This document shows, piece by piece, positions 26,394-36,296 of a stretch of 64,000 nt of DNA (positions within the stretch are counted from its first letter, which is position 1; each line of letters begins with the position of its first letter). The translations under genes and the position numbers were made by a program. Origin of the DNA: Clostridium folliculivorans (GTDB lineage Bacteria > Bacillota > Clostridia > Clostridiales > Clostridiaceae); contig NZ_BQXY01000002.1 in NCBI RefSeq assembly GCF_024341905.1, positions 124,001 through 188,000 of the forward strand, in the 5' to 3' direction. A model generated the notes under the pieces. That model saw nothing but the letters and a program-made list of their open reading frames with translations, was not told the DNA's origin and did not search any database.

Positions 26394-27344
26394 ATGAAGA
26401 AAAAATATGGACTGATAATTATTTCTATTTTTCTTGTATTGTTAATGATAGGCGATATCTTCGTTAGTTCATTTTTTTATGATTTAGCAATTGCAAGAAA
26501 TAGTAAGGCTTTCTTAACAACGACTGAAGATATGCCAGTATCAAATACTGATACTAAGCCTAAAGTTAGTGGAAGTGAAAGATGGATAAATGAGATTGGT
26601 TATGAAACAGTAAGTATAAAGAGTTTTGATGGGCTTAAGCTTGTTGGTTATTATATTAAGGCGAAGAATAAGACTAACAAAACCGCCATACTAGCTCATG
26701 GCTATGGTGGAAGAGGTAAATCAATGGGGGATTTTGCAAAGATTTACTATGATTTGGGATACAATGTACTAATGCCTGATGATCGTGGACACGGAGTTAG
26801 TGAGGGGAATTATATTGGTTTTGGATGGGTAGATCGGTTAGATTATTTGAAATGGATCGATTTTATGTTGGAAGAAGTAGGGGAGAATGCCCAAATTGTT
26901 CTTCATGGTGTGTCTATGGGTGGTGCTACTGTTATGATGGTAAGTGGTGAGGAGTTACCTAGTCAGGTTAAAGTTATTGTAGAGGATTGTGGATATACAT
27001 CTGTTGAAGACGAATTAGCTTATCAGCTTAAAAGGATGTATGACTTACCAGAGTTTCCTATTATTCAATCAACAAGCTTGCTAACCCAAATTAAAGCTGG
27101 ATATAATTTTAGTGAAGCATCTGCTATAAAACAGGTTGAGAAGACAAAAATACCTATGCTTTTTATCCATGGTTCAGATGATGTTTTTGTACCTACAAAT
27201 ATGGTGTACAGATTATATGATGCTTGCAAAAGTGATAAAGATATACTTGTTGTTGAAGGTGCAGAGCATGGTTTATCTTTAACTAAAGCTCCAGAAGCAT
27301 ATAAGAATAAGGTTAAAGAGTTTGTTGGAAAATATATAAAATAG
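26394..27344 (+). CDS. Membrane-anchored alpha/beta hydrolase
   Basis: A 316-residue serine hydrolase. ATG 26394 is chosen because of GGAGG at 26379-26383; the open frame continues 44 codons upstream without another good site. The N-terminus (KKKYGLIIISIFLVLLMIGDIFVSSFF) is an uncleaved anchor, so the enzyme faces outside. The fold motifs are AILAHGYGGRGKSM (oxyanion region), MPDDRGHGVSEG, the nucleophile elbow HGVSMGGATVM, the acid in FIHGSDDVFVP and the His in EGAEHGLSLTKAP. Such proteins are annotated as esterases or peptidases of broad specificity; the natural substrate is unknown. Confidence 0.88.
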   Translation: MKKKYGLIIISIFLVLLMIGDIFVSSFFYDLAIARNSKAFLTTTEDMPVSNTDTKPKVSGSERWINEIGYETVSIKSFDGLKLVGYYIKAKNKTNKTAILAHGYGGRGKSMGDFAKIYYDLGYNVLMPDDRGHGVSEGNYIGFGWVDRLDYLKWIDFMLEEVGENAQIVLHGVSMGGATVMMVSGEELPSQVKVIVEDCGYTSVEDELAYQLKRMYDLPEFPIIQSTSLLTQIKAGYNFSEASAIKQVEKTKIPMLFIHGSDDVFVPTNMVYRLYDACKSDKDILVVEGAEHGLSLTKAPEAYKNKVKEFVGKYIK

Positions 27345-27390
27345 TGATGAAAGTAAAAATTAAAAAAGATTGTATATAAAATCAAATTTG

Positions 27391-27419
27391 TTGACATAAA
27401 TGAAAAGCGTAATTATGAT
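27391..27419 (+). promoter_or_regulatory. Sigma-A promoter of the nitroreductase-like gene
   Basis: Perfect TTGACA (27391-27396), 17-base spacer, TATGAT (27414-27419), 40 bases before the start codon. Confidence 0.7.
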
Positions 27420-27458
27420 TAATTTAATTACAAGTATAACAAACATAGGAGAGTTTAA

Positions 27459-28187
27459 ATGGATATTTTAGAAGCAATAGAGAAAAGAAAATCTCGTAGA
27501 AGTTATTTGTCTACACCAATAGCAAAGGATAAGATTGAAAAAATTGAAAGCCTTATATCTAAATATAATGAAGAAGGCGGTATATCAATACAATTAATTG
27601 AAGATGGAAGTCATGTGTTCAATGGATTAAGAAAGAGTTATGGAATGTTTTCAGGCGTTAAGAGTATATTGGCGCTTATTGGAAAGGCTGAAGATCCTCA
27701 TTTAGGTGAGAAGCTAGGATACTATGGTGAACTTTTAGTACTTGAGGCAACTAAATTGGATTTAGGAACTTGTTGGGTAGGTGGTACTTTTGATAAGAAA
27801 ACTCCAATTGGTAAGCTGGCAAATGATGAAATCTTAGTTTGTGTTATTCCAATCGGAAATGTTGAAGAAACACAAACTATAAAGGAGAAACTTATATATA
27901 AAGCATCACATCGAAAAACAAAATCAGTAGAGGAGTTTTACACATCAATTGGAAATGTTCCTCAATGGTTTTTAGAAGGAATCAAGGCTGTACAAAAAGC
28001 TCCTTCAGCTATGAACACTCAAAAGGTAAAATTTAATTATAATGAAGGGAATATAACTGCAGGAATAGAAAATACTTACGTCTTTGACTTAGTTGATTTA
28101 GGAATTGCTAAGGCTCATTTTGCTATTGCAGCAGATGGAGACTTCGAGTTTGGTAACCCAGGAAAGTTTTTAAAAAATACAAAATAA
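27459..28187 (+). CDS. Nitroreductase-family flavoprotein (tandem-fold type)
   Basis: A 242-residue protein starting ATG 27459 after AGGAGAG. MDILEAIEKRKSRRSYLSTPIAKDKIEKI is a classic nitroreductase N-terminus with the FMN-contacting RRS. KLGYYGELLVLEATKLDLGTCWVGGTF is the usual central helix and motif. The C-terminal half carries a second fold-like segment (AVQKAPSAMNTQKVKF...DLVDLGIAKAHFAIAA) as in the PF14512-type 'putative TM nitroreductase' proteins. It probably binds FMN and reduces an unknown electron acceptor. It is a single-gene unit with its own promoter and terminator. Confidence 0.85.
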   Translation: MDILEAIEKRKSRRSYLSTPIAKDKIEKIESLISKYNEEGGISIQLIEDGSHVFNGLRKSYGMFSGVKSILALIGKAEDPHLGEKLGYYGELLVLEATKLDLGTCWVGGTFDKKTPIGKLANDEILVCVIPIGNVEETQTIKEKLIYKASHRKTKSVEEFYTSIGNVPQWFLEGIKAVQKAPSAMNTQKVKFNYNEGNITAGIENTYVFDLVDLGIAKAHFAIAADGDFEFGNPGKFLKNTK

Positions 28188-28198
28188 ATTTAATTATA

Positions 28199-28241
28199 AA
28201 AACCTCTAAAGACATATCGAATAAGTCTTTAGGGGTTTTTA
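28199..28241 (+). terminator. Terminator after the nitroreductase-like gene
   Basis: Stem AAAACCTCTAAAGAC (28199-28213) with GTCTTTAGGGGTTTT (28225-28239), one G-U pair, then T. Confidence 0.85.
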
Positions 28242-28296
28242 TAACATTTAAAAGCTTATTAAAGTATACTAATCAGAGTAAATAACCGACTTATTA

Positions 28297-28315
28297 ACAT
28301 AATAGCATATTATGT
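28297..28315. promoter_or_regulatory. Palindrome upstream of the sensor kinase operon
   Basis: ACATAATA (28297-28304) and TATTATGT (28308-28315) are perfect 8-bp arms with a 3-base centre. It lies about 115 bases before the kinase start and is a candidate regulator site; the factor is unknown. Confidence 0.4.
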
Positions 28316-28429
28316 TGTAATTATATGAAAAACATACAAATAAAGGGTTGGTGTAAGAGGAATTTCGCAAAATATGAAGAACTATAGTAAAATGTGAAAT
28401 TTTTTCTAACATATGGAGGAGTTGATCAG

Positions 28430-30427
28430 ATGTTTGAAACAACAGCTGTTGACAATATTGAATTTGAGGATGAAGAAAGAAGTAATCAGATATTAAATTT
28501 AGATTTTACTTGTTTTAATTATATGCCTGGCGCAATTGTAGTTCAAAAGGATAATGAAATAGTTTTTGTTAACGAATCACTTCTTAAAATTATGGAGTGC
28601 GATTATGAGTGGATATTGGGAAGTTCAATATTTAATTTGCTTGAAGAAGAAAATGATAAAGTATTTATTAATCAAATGAGAAAACGTTTAAATGTAGAAG
28701 ATGGTAAATACAAAATCAAAAATCCTAGGGGAAATGAAATTCATATAGAACTAAAATGTAAAGATGAAAGAGTTGGAGATAGTATTTTTTTATTTGTAGA
28801 TATAAGGGACATCAGTAATGAGAAAAGAAAATTCGAAGCCATTAAAAATCGTGGCGATAGATATAATGATATTCTTGAAAATCTCCCTGTTAGTATATAT
28901 GTAACAGTTGATGGGAAATTTGAGAAGGTCAATAAAGAAGGGCTTAGATTGTTAGGTGTTGAGGACTTTGAAGATATAAAAGGTAAAAGCATGATGCCTT
29001 ATGCCCATCCTGATGATGTGTATCATATTAATAATAGAAAAGATATGTTATACAATAAATTAAAATCAGTGCATTTTGAAGAGCAAAAAGTTATTAGACA
29101 AGATAATGAAGTGCTGACGGTTGAAGCAGCTTCATTCCCTTATACTGTGAAAGGATTAAAAGGAGTTGTGACTACTATTAGGGATATATCAGAACGGAAG
29201 CAATTGGAGATTGAACTTAGTGAAAGCAGAGAATTGTACAAAAGTTTAATTGATATATTACCTATAGGGATAAGCATACATGATGCAAAAACATTTTCTT
29301 TTGTTAGTGATTCATATCTAAAGATATTAGGATATGATAGTCCCAATGAATTGGTTGGAAAGAAATTAGGTAAAGTTGCAAATAAAGAATTTCATGATGT
29401 TGTCACTGAAAGATTAAACTCTCTTTTAGGTTGCAATATAGTGTTGCCACCTATTGAATATAAGTTTGTTACGAAACAAGGCGATTTAATTGATGTTGAA
29501 GTTATATCAGTGAGATTTTCTCATAATCAAAAGGTAAATATTATTTCTACAATAAGAGACATTACAGAAAAAAAGAAAGCTGAAGAAAATAAGTTGCTTT
29601 TAGAGAAAACTTTAGAGTATGACAGGTTAAAAACTGAGTTTTTTTCGAATATTTCTCATGAATTGAGAACTCCTTTAAATATATTGCTAAGTTCTTTACA
29701 GCTTATAGAATTATATGCTGTTGATGATACAAATCCTAAGATAATGGATATAAAGAAATATTCTAATGTAATGAAGCAAAACTGCTACAGATTGCTAAGA
29801 CTTATAAATAATTTATTGGATATAACGAAGATAGATTCCGGCTATTATGGCTTGAATTTTCATAACTACAATATTGTAAAAATAGTTGAAGATATAACAC
29901 AATCTGTTGCATCTTATATGAGAGAAAAAAACATCCAAATAATATTTGATACTGATGTTGAAGAAAAGATAATTGGGTGTGATGAGGATAAAATAGAGAA
30001 AGTAGTTTTAAGCTTACTTTCTAATGCCGTAAAGTTTACTAAACCTGGAGGGAAAATAGATGTAGCAGTCCAAGATCTAGGGGATAGAGTTAAAATAAGC
30101 GTAAAGGATACAGGTATTGGAATTCCAAAAGACAAACTAAATTCGATTTTTGAGAGATTTATTCAAGTTGACAAGTCATTATCTAGAACAAGCGAAGGTG
30201 CAGGTATTGGATTGTCTCTAGCTAGGGCTTTGATAAAGATGCATGGTGGAACAATTAGCGTTACAAGCGAATATGGAAGGTTTACTCAATTTGATATTGT
30301 ACTTCCGTTAAAAAATATTGAAAATGAGAACATAATATTAAATTCGGATCAATATTTAGATAGATGGATAGCGAATAAAGATAAAGATGAGAGGGTTAAC
30401 ATAGAATTTTCTGATATTTATATCTGA
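28430..30427 (+). CDS. Cytoplasmic multi-PAS sensor histidine kinase
   Basis: A 665-residue orphan kinase. ATG 28430 is preferred because GGAGG (28415-28419) precedes it; a GTG at 28394 lies upstream of that site. No membrane segment is seen. Three PAS domains follow each other at roughly 20-135, 140-260 and 265-385, each ending in a PAC-like strand (FVDIRDIS, VTTIRDISERKQ, ISTIRDITEKKK). HisKA has the phospho-acceptor in FFSNISHELRTPLNIL, and the ATPase domain has LSNAVKF, VKDTGIGIP, FERFIQVD and GAGIGLSLARA. No response regulator gene is adjacent. The organisation recalls orphan kinases that feed Spo0A, but this is inference. Confidence 0.9.
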   Translation: MFETTAVDNIEFEDEERSNQILNLDFTCFNYMPGAIVVQKDNEIVFVNESLLKIMECDYEWILGSSIFNLLEEENDKVFINQMRKRLNVEDGKYKIKNPRGNEIHIELKCKDERVGDSIFLFVDIRDISNEKRKFEAIKNRGDRYNDILENLPVSIYVTVDGKFEKVNKEGLRLLGVEDFEDIKGKSMMPYAHPDDVYHINNRKDMLYNKLKSVHFEEQKVIRQDNEVLTVEAASFPYTVKGLKGVVTTIRDISERKQLEIELSESRELYKSLIDILPIGISIHDAKTFSFVSDSYLKILGYDSPNELVGKKLGKVANKEFHDVVTERLNSLLGCNIVLPPIEYKFVTKQGDLIDVEVISVRFSHNQKVNIISTIRDITEKKKAEENKLLLEKTLEYDRLKTEFFSNISHELRTPLNILLSSLQLIELYAVDDTNPKIMDIKKYSNVMKQNCYRLLRLINNLLDITKIDSGYYGLNFHNYNIVKIVEDITQSVASYMREKNIQIIFDTDVEEKIIGCDEDKIEKVVLSLLSNAVKFTKPGGKIDVAVQDLGDRVKISVKDTGIGIPKDKLNSIFERFIQVDKSLSRTSEGAGIGLSLARALIKMHGGTISVTSEYGRFTQFDIVLPLKNIENENIILNSDQYLDRWIANKDKDERVNIEFSDIYI

Positions 30428-30447
30428 CATAAAGGGGTTTTATAGTT

Positions 30448-32682
30448 ATGTTAAACAATAAGTACGAGGTAATATGTAAGGACGTTAATCAAAAAATAAT
30501 TATAAATATAATAGTTACATTTATAATTGTACTATTTATATCCTTTATTTTATCAATAGTTATATACAATAAATTTTGGGCTTTGGATAAAGAGTTGGTT
30601 CATATGACGCTTGAATTACTAAGTGTTTTTATGGGGGTATCTACTTTCTTAATAATATGGAATAGGCACAGTTCAGAAGAAAGCATAAATTTTATATTAG
30701 GATTTGGATACTTAATCGTTTCAGTAATGGATGTAGTACATACTTATTTTTATAAATATATTATTTTACATGATGTTGCTAATAGTGATGCATCTTTAAA
30801 ATATTGGCTGCTTGCAAGAATTATAGAAGTTCTTACTTTGTTGATGTTTTCGTATTTACCATATAAAAAAAATGGTAATAAGTATATTGCTATGTTTAAA
30901 ACGCTAGTACTTATAAGCTTTCTATTTTATATTTTACAAATAAATAAAAGATTTACCCCTTCATTTTACACTGTAAATGGAATTACGCTTTTAAAAATAA
31001 TTCTAGAGTATTTTATAATAATCTTAGCTGCTTTAACTTTATATAAATTAAAAAACAACCTTGTTACAAAACAATTGATTAATTTTAAATTCCTTTATAT
31101 ATCAATTCTTTTGATAATTCCTTCAGAGGTATGTTTTACACTTTTCAAAAGCCCAGATTCAATTTGGGTGGTATTTGGTCATGTTTTAAAGATATGTAGC
31201 TATTATTATCTTTATAAGGCAGTTTTTCAAAGTTTGATTAATTATCCTTATGATCAATTAAATGAAAATAATCAAAGGCTATCTGATATTCTTAATGCAA
31301 TACCTATACCTATTCATACTTACAATTTGAATAATAAAGTTGATTTTGTTAATAACAAATTTGAGGAACTATTCAAATATTCAAAGAAAAGTATTATAGG
31401 CTTAAATGATTATGAAATATCAAAAGTTTTACGTAAGGTAGGAAATAATTATGAAAACTCCTTACCATACAGAGTAAATAATAATGAAGAAGAAACTCAA
31501 AATATAATTAGAACTTATTTAGATTCACATAATAAAGAAATAAAGGTTTTGATTAATGCTCATAAGATCAAGGGCGGTGTTCTTATACTTACAAATGATA
31601 TTAAACAAGAACAACAAATAGAAAATCTAAATCTACAGGCTCAAACTATATTAAATTCTATATCAGTACCTACAATGATAATTGATTATAACGGAGAAAT
31701 AATCGCATGCAATAGTTACTTTGCTGATTTAGTAGAAGTTGACTATAAAGATATAATTAAAATGAACACATATGAACTGAACAATCTTCTAAAATTGAAT
31801 AATAATGAAGTTCACCAAATATTTACACCAATTAATTTTAGAGATGGTAGAATCGATTGTGTTATTGAGACTCCAAGTGGGAATAAAAAAAATATACAGA
31901 TAAGTACGTCTGTGATAAAGAATATTTATAACGAGAGAATTGGATTAATGATAGTTGTACAAGATGTATCTAAGGTGAAAGAGAATCAGATAAAATTGAT
32001 AAACCAAGAAAAATTAGCTTTGCTTGGACAGATGGGGGCTACCATTGTCCATGAAACAAGAAATTTTTTGACGACAATAAAAGGAAACAGCCAATTAATA
32101 CAGCTATATACTGATAATGATAGAATCAAAGGCTTTGCCAATAAAATAAATTCTGATACTGATGAAGTAAATAGAATTATAAGTGATTTTCTAAATTTGT
32201 CAAAACCAAGAGAAACTGAATTAGAAGAAGTAGCATTTAATGACTTAATCTCATCAATGAAAAGTACTATAAAGACTTCATCATTAATGAGCAAAGTTCA
32301 AGTGTCGTTGGAATTAGATTATGACGAAAGATATATATTATGCGATGAGACTCAAATTAAACAAGTTATACTAAATATTTGCAAGAATGCAGTTGAGTCG
32401 ATGGAAAATGTCTCGAATCCTAAATTACTTATAAGTACAGGGCTTAATGAACAATCTAAGGAAGTATATATCAAAATAGAGGATAATGGTAAAGGTATGA
32501 GTGAAGCTATAATTAAGAAGATAGGAACGCCTTTCTTTACAACTAAGAAAACAGGTACTGGCCTTGGTCTTAATGCATGCTATCAAATTATTAAAGAGCA
32601 TAAGGGAAGAATTGAGATAGATAGTAAGGTTGGTATTGGGACTACTTTTACAATAATTATTCCATATTTGGATGAGGATTAA
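30448..32682 (+). CDS. MASE3-PAS sensor histidine kinase of the sporulation-kinase type
   Basis: A 744-residue kinase starting ATG 30448, 20 bases after the previous kinase gene. Seven or eight hydrophobic helices (about residues 18-270) form a MASE3-like sensor, with the typical FGYLIVSVMDVVHTYFYKYI. Two PAS domains follow (about 280-395 and 400-510). The phospho-acceptor is in MGATIVHETRNFLTTIKGNSQLI, the HExRN variant seen in NtrB/KinA-like kinases. The ATPase domain has ILNICKNAVESM, IEDNGKGMS and GTGLGLNACYQI. Lack of a partner regulator gene and the HExRN type suggest input to the sporulation phosphorelay; this is inference from family knowledge. Confidence 0.9.
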   Translation: MLNNKYEVICKDVNQKIIINIIVTFIIVLFISFILSIVIYNKFWALDKELVHMTLELLSVFMGVSTFLIIWNRHSSEESINFILGFGYLIVSVMDVVHTYFYKYIILHDVANSDASLKYWLLARIIEVLTLLMFSYLPYKKNGNKYIAMFKTLVLISFLFYILQINKRFTPSFYTVNGITLLKIILEYFIIILAALTLYKLKNNLVTKQLINFKFLYISILLIIPSEVCFTLFKSPDSIWVVFGHVLKICSYYYLYKAVFQSLINYPYDQLNENNQRLSDILNAIPIPIHTYNLNNKVDFVNNKFEELFKYSKKSIIGLNDYEISKVLRKVGNNYENSLPYRVNNNEEETQNIIRTYLDSHNKEIKVLINAHKIKGGVLILTNDIKQEQQIENLNLQAQTILNSISVPTMIIDYNGEIIACNSYFADLVEVDYKDIIKMNTYELNNLLKLNNNEVHQIFTPINFRDGRIDCVIETPSGNKKNIQISTSVIKNIYNERIGLMIVVQDVSKVKENQIKLINQEKLALLGQMGATIVHETRNFLTTIKGNSQLIQLYTDNDRIKGFANKINSDTDEVNRIISDFLNLSKPRETELEEVAFNDLISSMKSTIKTSSLMSKVQVSLELDYDERYILCDETQIKQVILNICKNAVESMENVSNPKLLISTGLNEQSKEVYIKIEDNGKGMSEAIIKKIGTPFFTTKKTGTGLGLNACYQIIKEHKGRIEIDSKVGIGTTFTIIIPYLDED

Positions 32683-32691
32683 TTTGAAATT

Positions 32692-32739
32692 AAAAAGACT
32701 ATAATTTCTAATATTAAAGTAGAAATTATAGTCTTTTTA
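32692..32739 (+). terminator. Terminator of the sensor kinase operon
   Basis: A 19-bp perfect stem: AAAAAGACTATAATTTCTA (32692-32710) with its complement at 32720-32738, and a 9-base loop. The A and T runs allow function from both directions. Confidence 0.9.
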
Positions 32740-32899
32740 ATGTTAAACATTTAATACTACTGACATCCATATGCTTTCACCTACTTCCAATTTTATTTAC
32801 TATTATTTTGTATTATAAATACTATTATTGAGCAGAAAATATGGAAATTCATAAAATGTTAACCAAATCCTTAAAATTCAATACTATTGTAGAGAAATT

Positions 32900-33030
32900 T
32901 AGTTCGAGATATAATAGAAAAATAAAAAGAAGCATATATCAGCTGCCAAGTTTTCCTATGTATATACTCGGAAAAGCAGATTCGCAAAAAAAGCTCACTG
33001 AAGAAGGTGGCTTCGGCAGCTTTTTTACAG
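32900..33030 (+). repeat. Dispersed repeat family A, copy A2
   Basis: It shares with copy A1 the blocks GCCAAGTTTTCCTATGTAT, ACTCGGAAAAGCAGATTCG and the hairpin AAAAAAGCTCACTGAAG...CTTCGGCAGCTTTTTT (32985-33026). It ends about 30 bases before the start of the helicase gene, so it may terminate transcription coming from the left. No separate promoter for the helicase gene was identified. Confidence 0.65.
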
Positions 33031-33057
33031 ATTACTAATGAAAATCGAGGAGAAAGT

Positions 33058-36000
33058 ATGGATCCCTTTAGTATATTAAATAATGTAGTGTTTTTGGATA
33101 TTGAGACAACTGGTCTCAATCCACTAGAAGATAGAATAATAGAAATTGGTGCAGTTAAAATAAAAGATGGTATAGTTGCTAGATTTAGCAGCCTAGTTAA
33201 TCCTAAAATAGAAGTCCCACTAAACATTCTTGATTTGTGTACTGGAATAAATCAAGAAGCATTGGATTGTGCACCTGAATTAGATGAAGTTATGGCTAAA
33301 TTTGTTGACTTTATTGAAGAACTTCCCTTAATATGCCATAATGCAGCTTTCGAAAAGAGCTTTCTAACAGTAAAAAATAGTTTTTTAGACTCTCTTGAGC
33401 TAATTGCTATTCTTTTTCCTGAGTTTCATGAATTTAATCTTCAATACTTAATGAAAAAACTTTTACCTAAGGAAAGGAAAGAAATACATAGAGGACTTAG
33501 TGATTCAGAAGATACTATAGAGGTAATTAATCATGCTATTAGTATATTTTATTTTGAAAATGGTTTTACTATTCCAATGAGTATAACAGAGCTAGAAGCA
33601 TGGGATTGGTATAAATACCTTACAAATATTAATATGGATGATGTTAAATATTTTATTTCTAATATTCCTTCAAAAACTAAGGTGGAAAATAAAAAACCAT
33701 ATACTATCTTTGCGCTTAAGGATTATGAAAAGCTTTTTGAAAATGAAGATATATGGAAAAGAAATAGAAGTGATTATAAACTTAGAACTCAGCAAAGAGA
33801 TGCATCTAAGTTCATAAAAGAAGGTTTAGAAGGAAACAAGTTTACTATAATGGAAGCCCCTACAGGACTAGGTAAAAGTATGGCATATTTGCTGCCTGCG
33901 TCTATTTACTCTCATTTGAGAGAAGAGAAAGTTATTATTTCTACTAACACAAAAGGACTTCAGAATCAGTTGGTAGAGAAGGATATTCCAAACCTTTTAG
34001 AGGCATTGAATATGAAGAATGATATTAGTTATACTTTAATAAAAGGGAAAAGTAATTATTTATGCTATGATAGATTTGAAGATATAGAGTATCCGAAAGA
34101 TATGAAAAGTCTTATAGGATATATTTATTTAAAGAGATTGATAACAGAAAAAAGTTTTGGTGACATAGAAGAAATTAATTACCTAATAAAAGAGAAGTTT
34201 AATTTAAATGGTTTGCTAGATCAGTGTTTTTGTGACTCAGAGCTTTGTGATGTAGACAGTTGTAAATATCGAGATATGTGCTATTATGCAGCTAAGGTGG
34301 AAGCATTAAAAGAATCTCAATTAATAGTAGTGAATCATTCTTTATTAGTTAAGTGGCCCTATCAGAGTCTAGCTCCACTTGAAAATATCGTGATTGATGA
34401 AGCTCATAATCTTGTACAGGAAGCTTATGATGCTTTTGAAGAAACACTTATATCATACGAGTTTCATAAGTTTTTAACAGAGATATATGATGAAGAAGGA
34501 AAAAATGGTTTTTTATATTACCTTTCCCTCCGAGCAAAAAATAATAATTTACCTTTAAAAAATATACAAGTAGGAATAAATCGTTGCTTAGAACAGCTGG
34601 ACAATGTAAGACTAGCTTTTGATAACTACATAAATTCTAACTTAATAAGTAGAGATTATAATATAAAAGAACACTTGAATAAAAATAATCCTAATATAAC
34701 ACCAATTATAAACTGTTTACAATATTTGAAAGAAGATGTAGCGGACTTAAATTTAAATATTGATAAGGCCGTTAATGTTTTAAAAGAGATAACAGCTCTA
34801 GAGAAAGATAAACGACTTAAGATAATGATTGAAAAAGTTGAAGCTATAAGTGGATATATTAAGTTAATTGAAAATGTGATTGAACAAAGTAAAAATGACT
34901 ACTGTTTTTATTTTGAAGTTGAAAAAAGTCTTAAATGGTGGAAGATATCAAGCATTCCTTTAGATGTTTCAAGTGATTTTTATGAAAAAGTTCTTAATGG
35001 AACTAAGAGTTGTTTGTTTATATCTGCTACATTAAGTACGGATAATGGATATAATAATTTAAAAAATAACTTAGGAATCAACATAGCTAAATCCCAAAAC
35101 AAAGAAATACTAGAGGTACCTCCTATAGAGCCGGTTTTTGATTATAAAGGAAGAAGTGCAATATACAGTTTTGATGGTATGGATCCAAATGATATTGGAG
35201 CTTTCTCGGAAGAAATGAAAAGTTTTGTTTTAGAGCTTTTAAATAACATTGAAGGAAACATAATTATTCTTTTTACAAGTAAAAAAAGATTGCAAGCTTT
35301 TAAATCAGCTGCTGCACTGGAACTTAAAAATTTAGGGGTAAGAATTGTAGAAGGAAAAAAAGACATAGAAAAACTTAAATTGAGAGAAAAAAGATTTATA
35401 CTTTTAGGATCAAAGGGCTATTTTGAAGGAATAGATATTCCTGGAGATACTATGACTACTGTAATCTTGGATAAGGTACCTAATATTAATAGTAAAGAAC
35501 CATTATATAAATCTTTAGTTGAAAAGGGGCTTGAAAAAGGAAAAGATTATTGGCAATCTTATGCGAATGTTAATTTTCCTGTTGTATCGATTGATCTTAA
35601 ACAAATCTATGGAAGAATTATAAGAACAGAATATGATTATGGAGCACTTTTTATCATGAGTAAATTTGATAGGAACAACTCAACAATTAGGAAGCTTGAA
35701 AAACAGCTACATGGCGTTCCTATAATTAGAAAAGAACAAGAAGATATTTTTGAAGATTTAAAACTAAGAACAATAAGATGGAAACAAATGAATCTTTACA
35801 AAATAATGAAAGAAGTTAAGAGTATTTTAATAGAAGAATTAGAAGGTAAGAAACAAAAAAATGAACTTTTCTCTATAAAAGATGTTGAGCTTTACTTGAA
35901 TAAGTTTATGTCAAAGGAATATGAAAAAAGGAATTTGAAGTATGATGTAAATATTTGTCTTTCTGAACAATTAATGATTTATATAAATGAAGTAAGAATA

Positions 36001-36060
36001 AATCTAGGAAATAGTGAAAAAGCTATAACACAATACTTTAAAGATATATTAATTCTTTAA
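33058..36060 (+). CDS. dinG: DinG-family helicase fused to a DEDD 3'-5' exonuclease
   Basis: A 1000-residue DNA repair protein. ATG 33058 follows GAGGAG; the frame extends upstream into repeat A2 but lacks another site. Residues 1-170 form a DnaQ-like exonuclease (FLDIETTGLNP, CHNAAFEKSFL, HRGLSDSEDT). Helicase motifs follow: Walker A EAPTGLGKS (about 265), IDEAHNLVQEA (about 446), LFISATL, LGSKGYFEGIDIPG and QIYGRIIRTEYDYGA. Between motifs Ia and II there is a Cys cluster (LCYD near 338, then CFCDSELC, DSCKYRDMC), the pattern of a 4Fe-4S cluster as in DinG/XPD helicases. Some Gram-positive DinG proteins have the exonuclease but lack these cysteines; here both are present. It lies alone between repeats A2 and R2. 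Confidence 0.92.
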   Translation: MDPFSILNNVVFLDIETTGLNPLEDRIIEIGAVKIKDGIVARFSSLVNPKIEVPLNILDLCTGINQEALDCAPELDEVMAKFVDFIEELPLICHNAAFEKSFLTVKNSFLDSLELIAILFPEFHEFNLQYLMKKLLPKERKEIHRGLSDSEDTIEVINHAISIFYFENGFTIPMSITELEAWDWYKYLTNINMDDVKYFISNIPSKTKVENKKPYTIFALKDYEKLFENEDIWKRNRSDYKLRTQQRDASKFIKEGLEGNKFTIMEAPTGLGKSMAYLLPASIYSHLREEKVIISTNTKGLQNQLVEKDIPNLLEALNMKNDISYTLIKGKSNYLCYDRFEDIEYPKDMKSLIGYIYLKRLITEKSFGDIEEINYLIKEKFNLNGLLDQCFCDSELCDVDSCKYRDMCYYAAKVEALKESQLIVVNHSLLVKWPYQSLAPLENIVIDEAHNLVQEAYDAFEETLISYEFHKFLTEIYDEEGKNGFLYYLSLRAKNNNLPLKNIQVGINRCLEQLDNVRLAFDNYINSNLISRDYNIKEHLNKNNPNITPIINCLQYLKEDVADLNLNIDKAVNVLKEITALEKDKRLKIMIEKVEAISGYIKLIENVIEQSKNDYCFYFEVEKSLKWWKISSIPLDVSSDFYEKVLNGTKSCLFISATLSTDNGYNNLKNNLGINIAKSQNKEILEVPPIEPVFDYKGRSAIYSFDGMDPNDIGAFSEEMKSFVLELLNNIEGNIIILFTSKKRLQAFKSAAALELKNLGVRIVEGKKDIEKLKLREKRFILLGSKGYFEGIDIPGDTMTTVILDKVPNINSKEPLYKSLVEKGLEKGKDYWQSYANVNFPVVSIDLKQIYGRIIRTEYDYGALFIMSKFDRNNSTIRKLEKQLHGVPIIRKEQEDIFEDLKLRTIRWKQMNLYKIMKEVKSILIEELEGKKQKNELFSIKDVELYLNKFMSKEYEKRNLKYDVNICLSEQLMIYINEVRINLGNSEKAITQYFKDILIL

Positions 36061-36079
36061 GTTTGTTTTGTATATGTTA

Positions 36080-36145
36080 TTAAATTAAGTGGTTATCAAT
36101 CCTATGCTTTATAACCACTTAATTTTAACAATACTATTAAACAAA
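36080..36145. repeat. Dispersed repeat family R, copy R2 (short)
   Basis: TTAAATTAAGTGGTTAT (36080-36096) and ATAACCACTTAATTTTAA (36111-36128) are inverted ends with one extra T, only 14 bases apart, followed by the family tail AACAATACTATTAAACAAAG. It may also act as a hairpin terminator for the helicase gene. Confidence 0.65.
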
Positions 36146-36259
36146 GCCTAAATTAACGTATATATAATAATTTATAAGGCAAAATTAGTTATTATAACTA
36201 CATAATGTAAAATAAAAAAATAAGATTTTCGTGTAATTGTATACATTATTCGACATGTA

Positions 36260-36288
36260 TTGACAATGAAATTAGAAAGTTTTATTAT
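36260..36288 (+). promoter_or_regulatory. Sigma-A promoter of the arsR-type gene
   Basis: Perfect TTGACA (36260-36265), 17-base spacer, TATTAT (36283-36288). The operator-like motif at 36297 starts nine bases downstream. Confidence 0.75.
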
Positions 36289-36296
36289 ATTAATAT

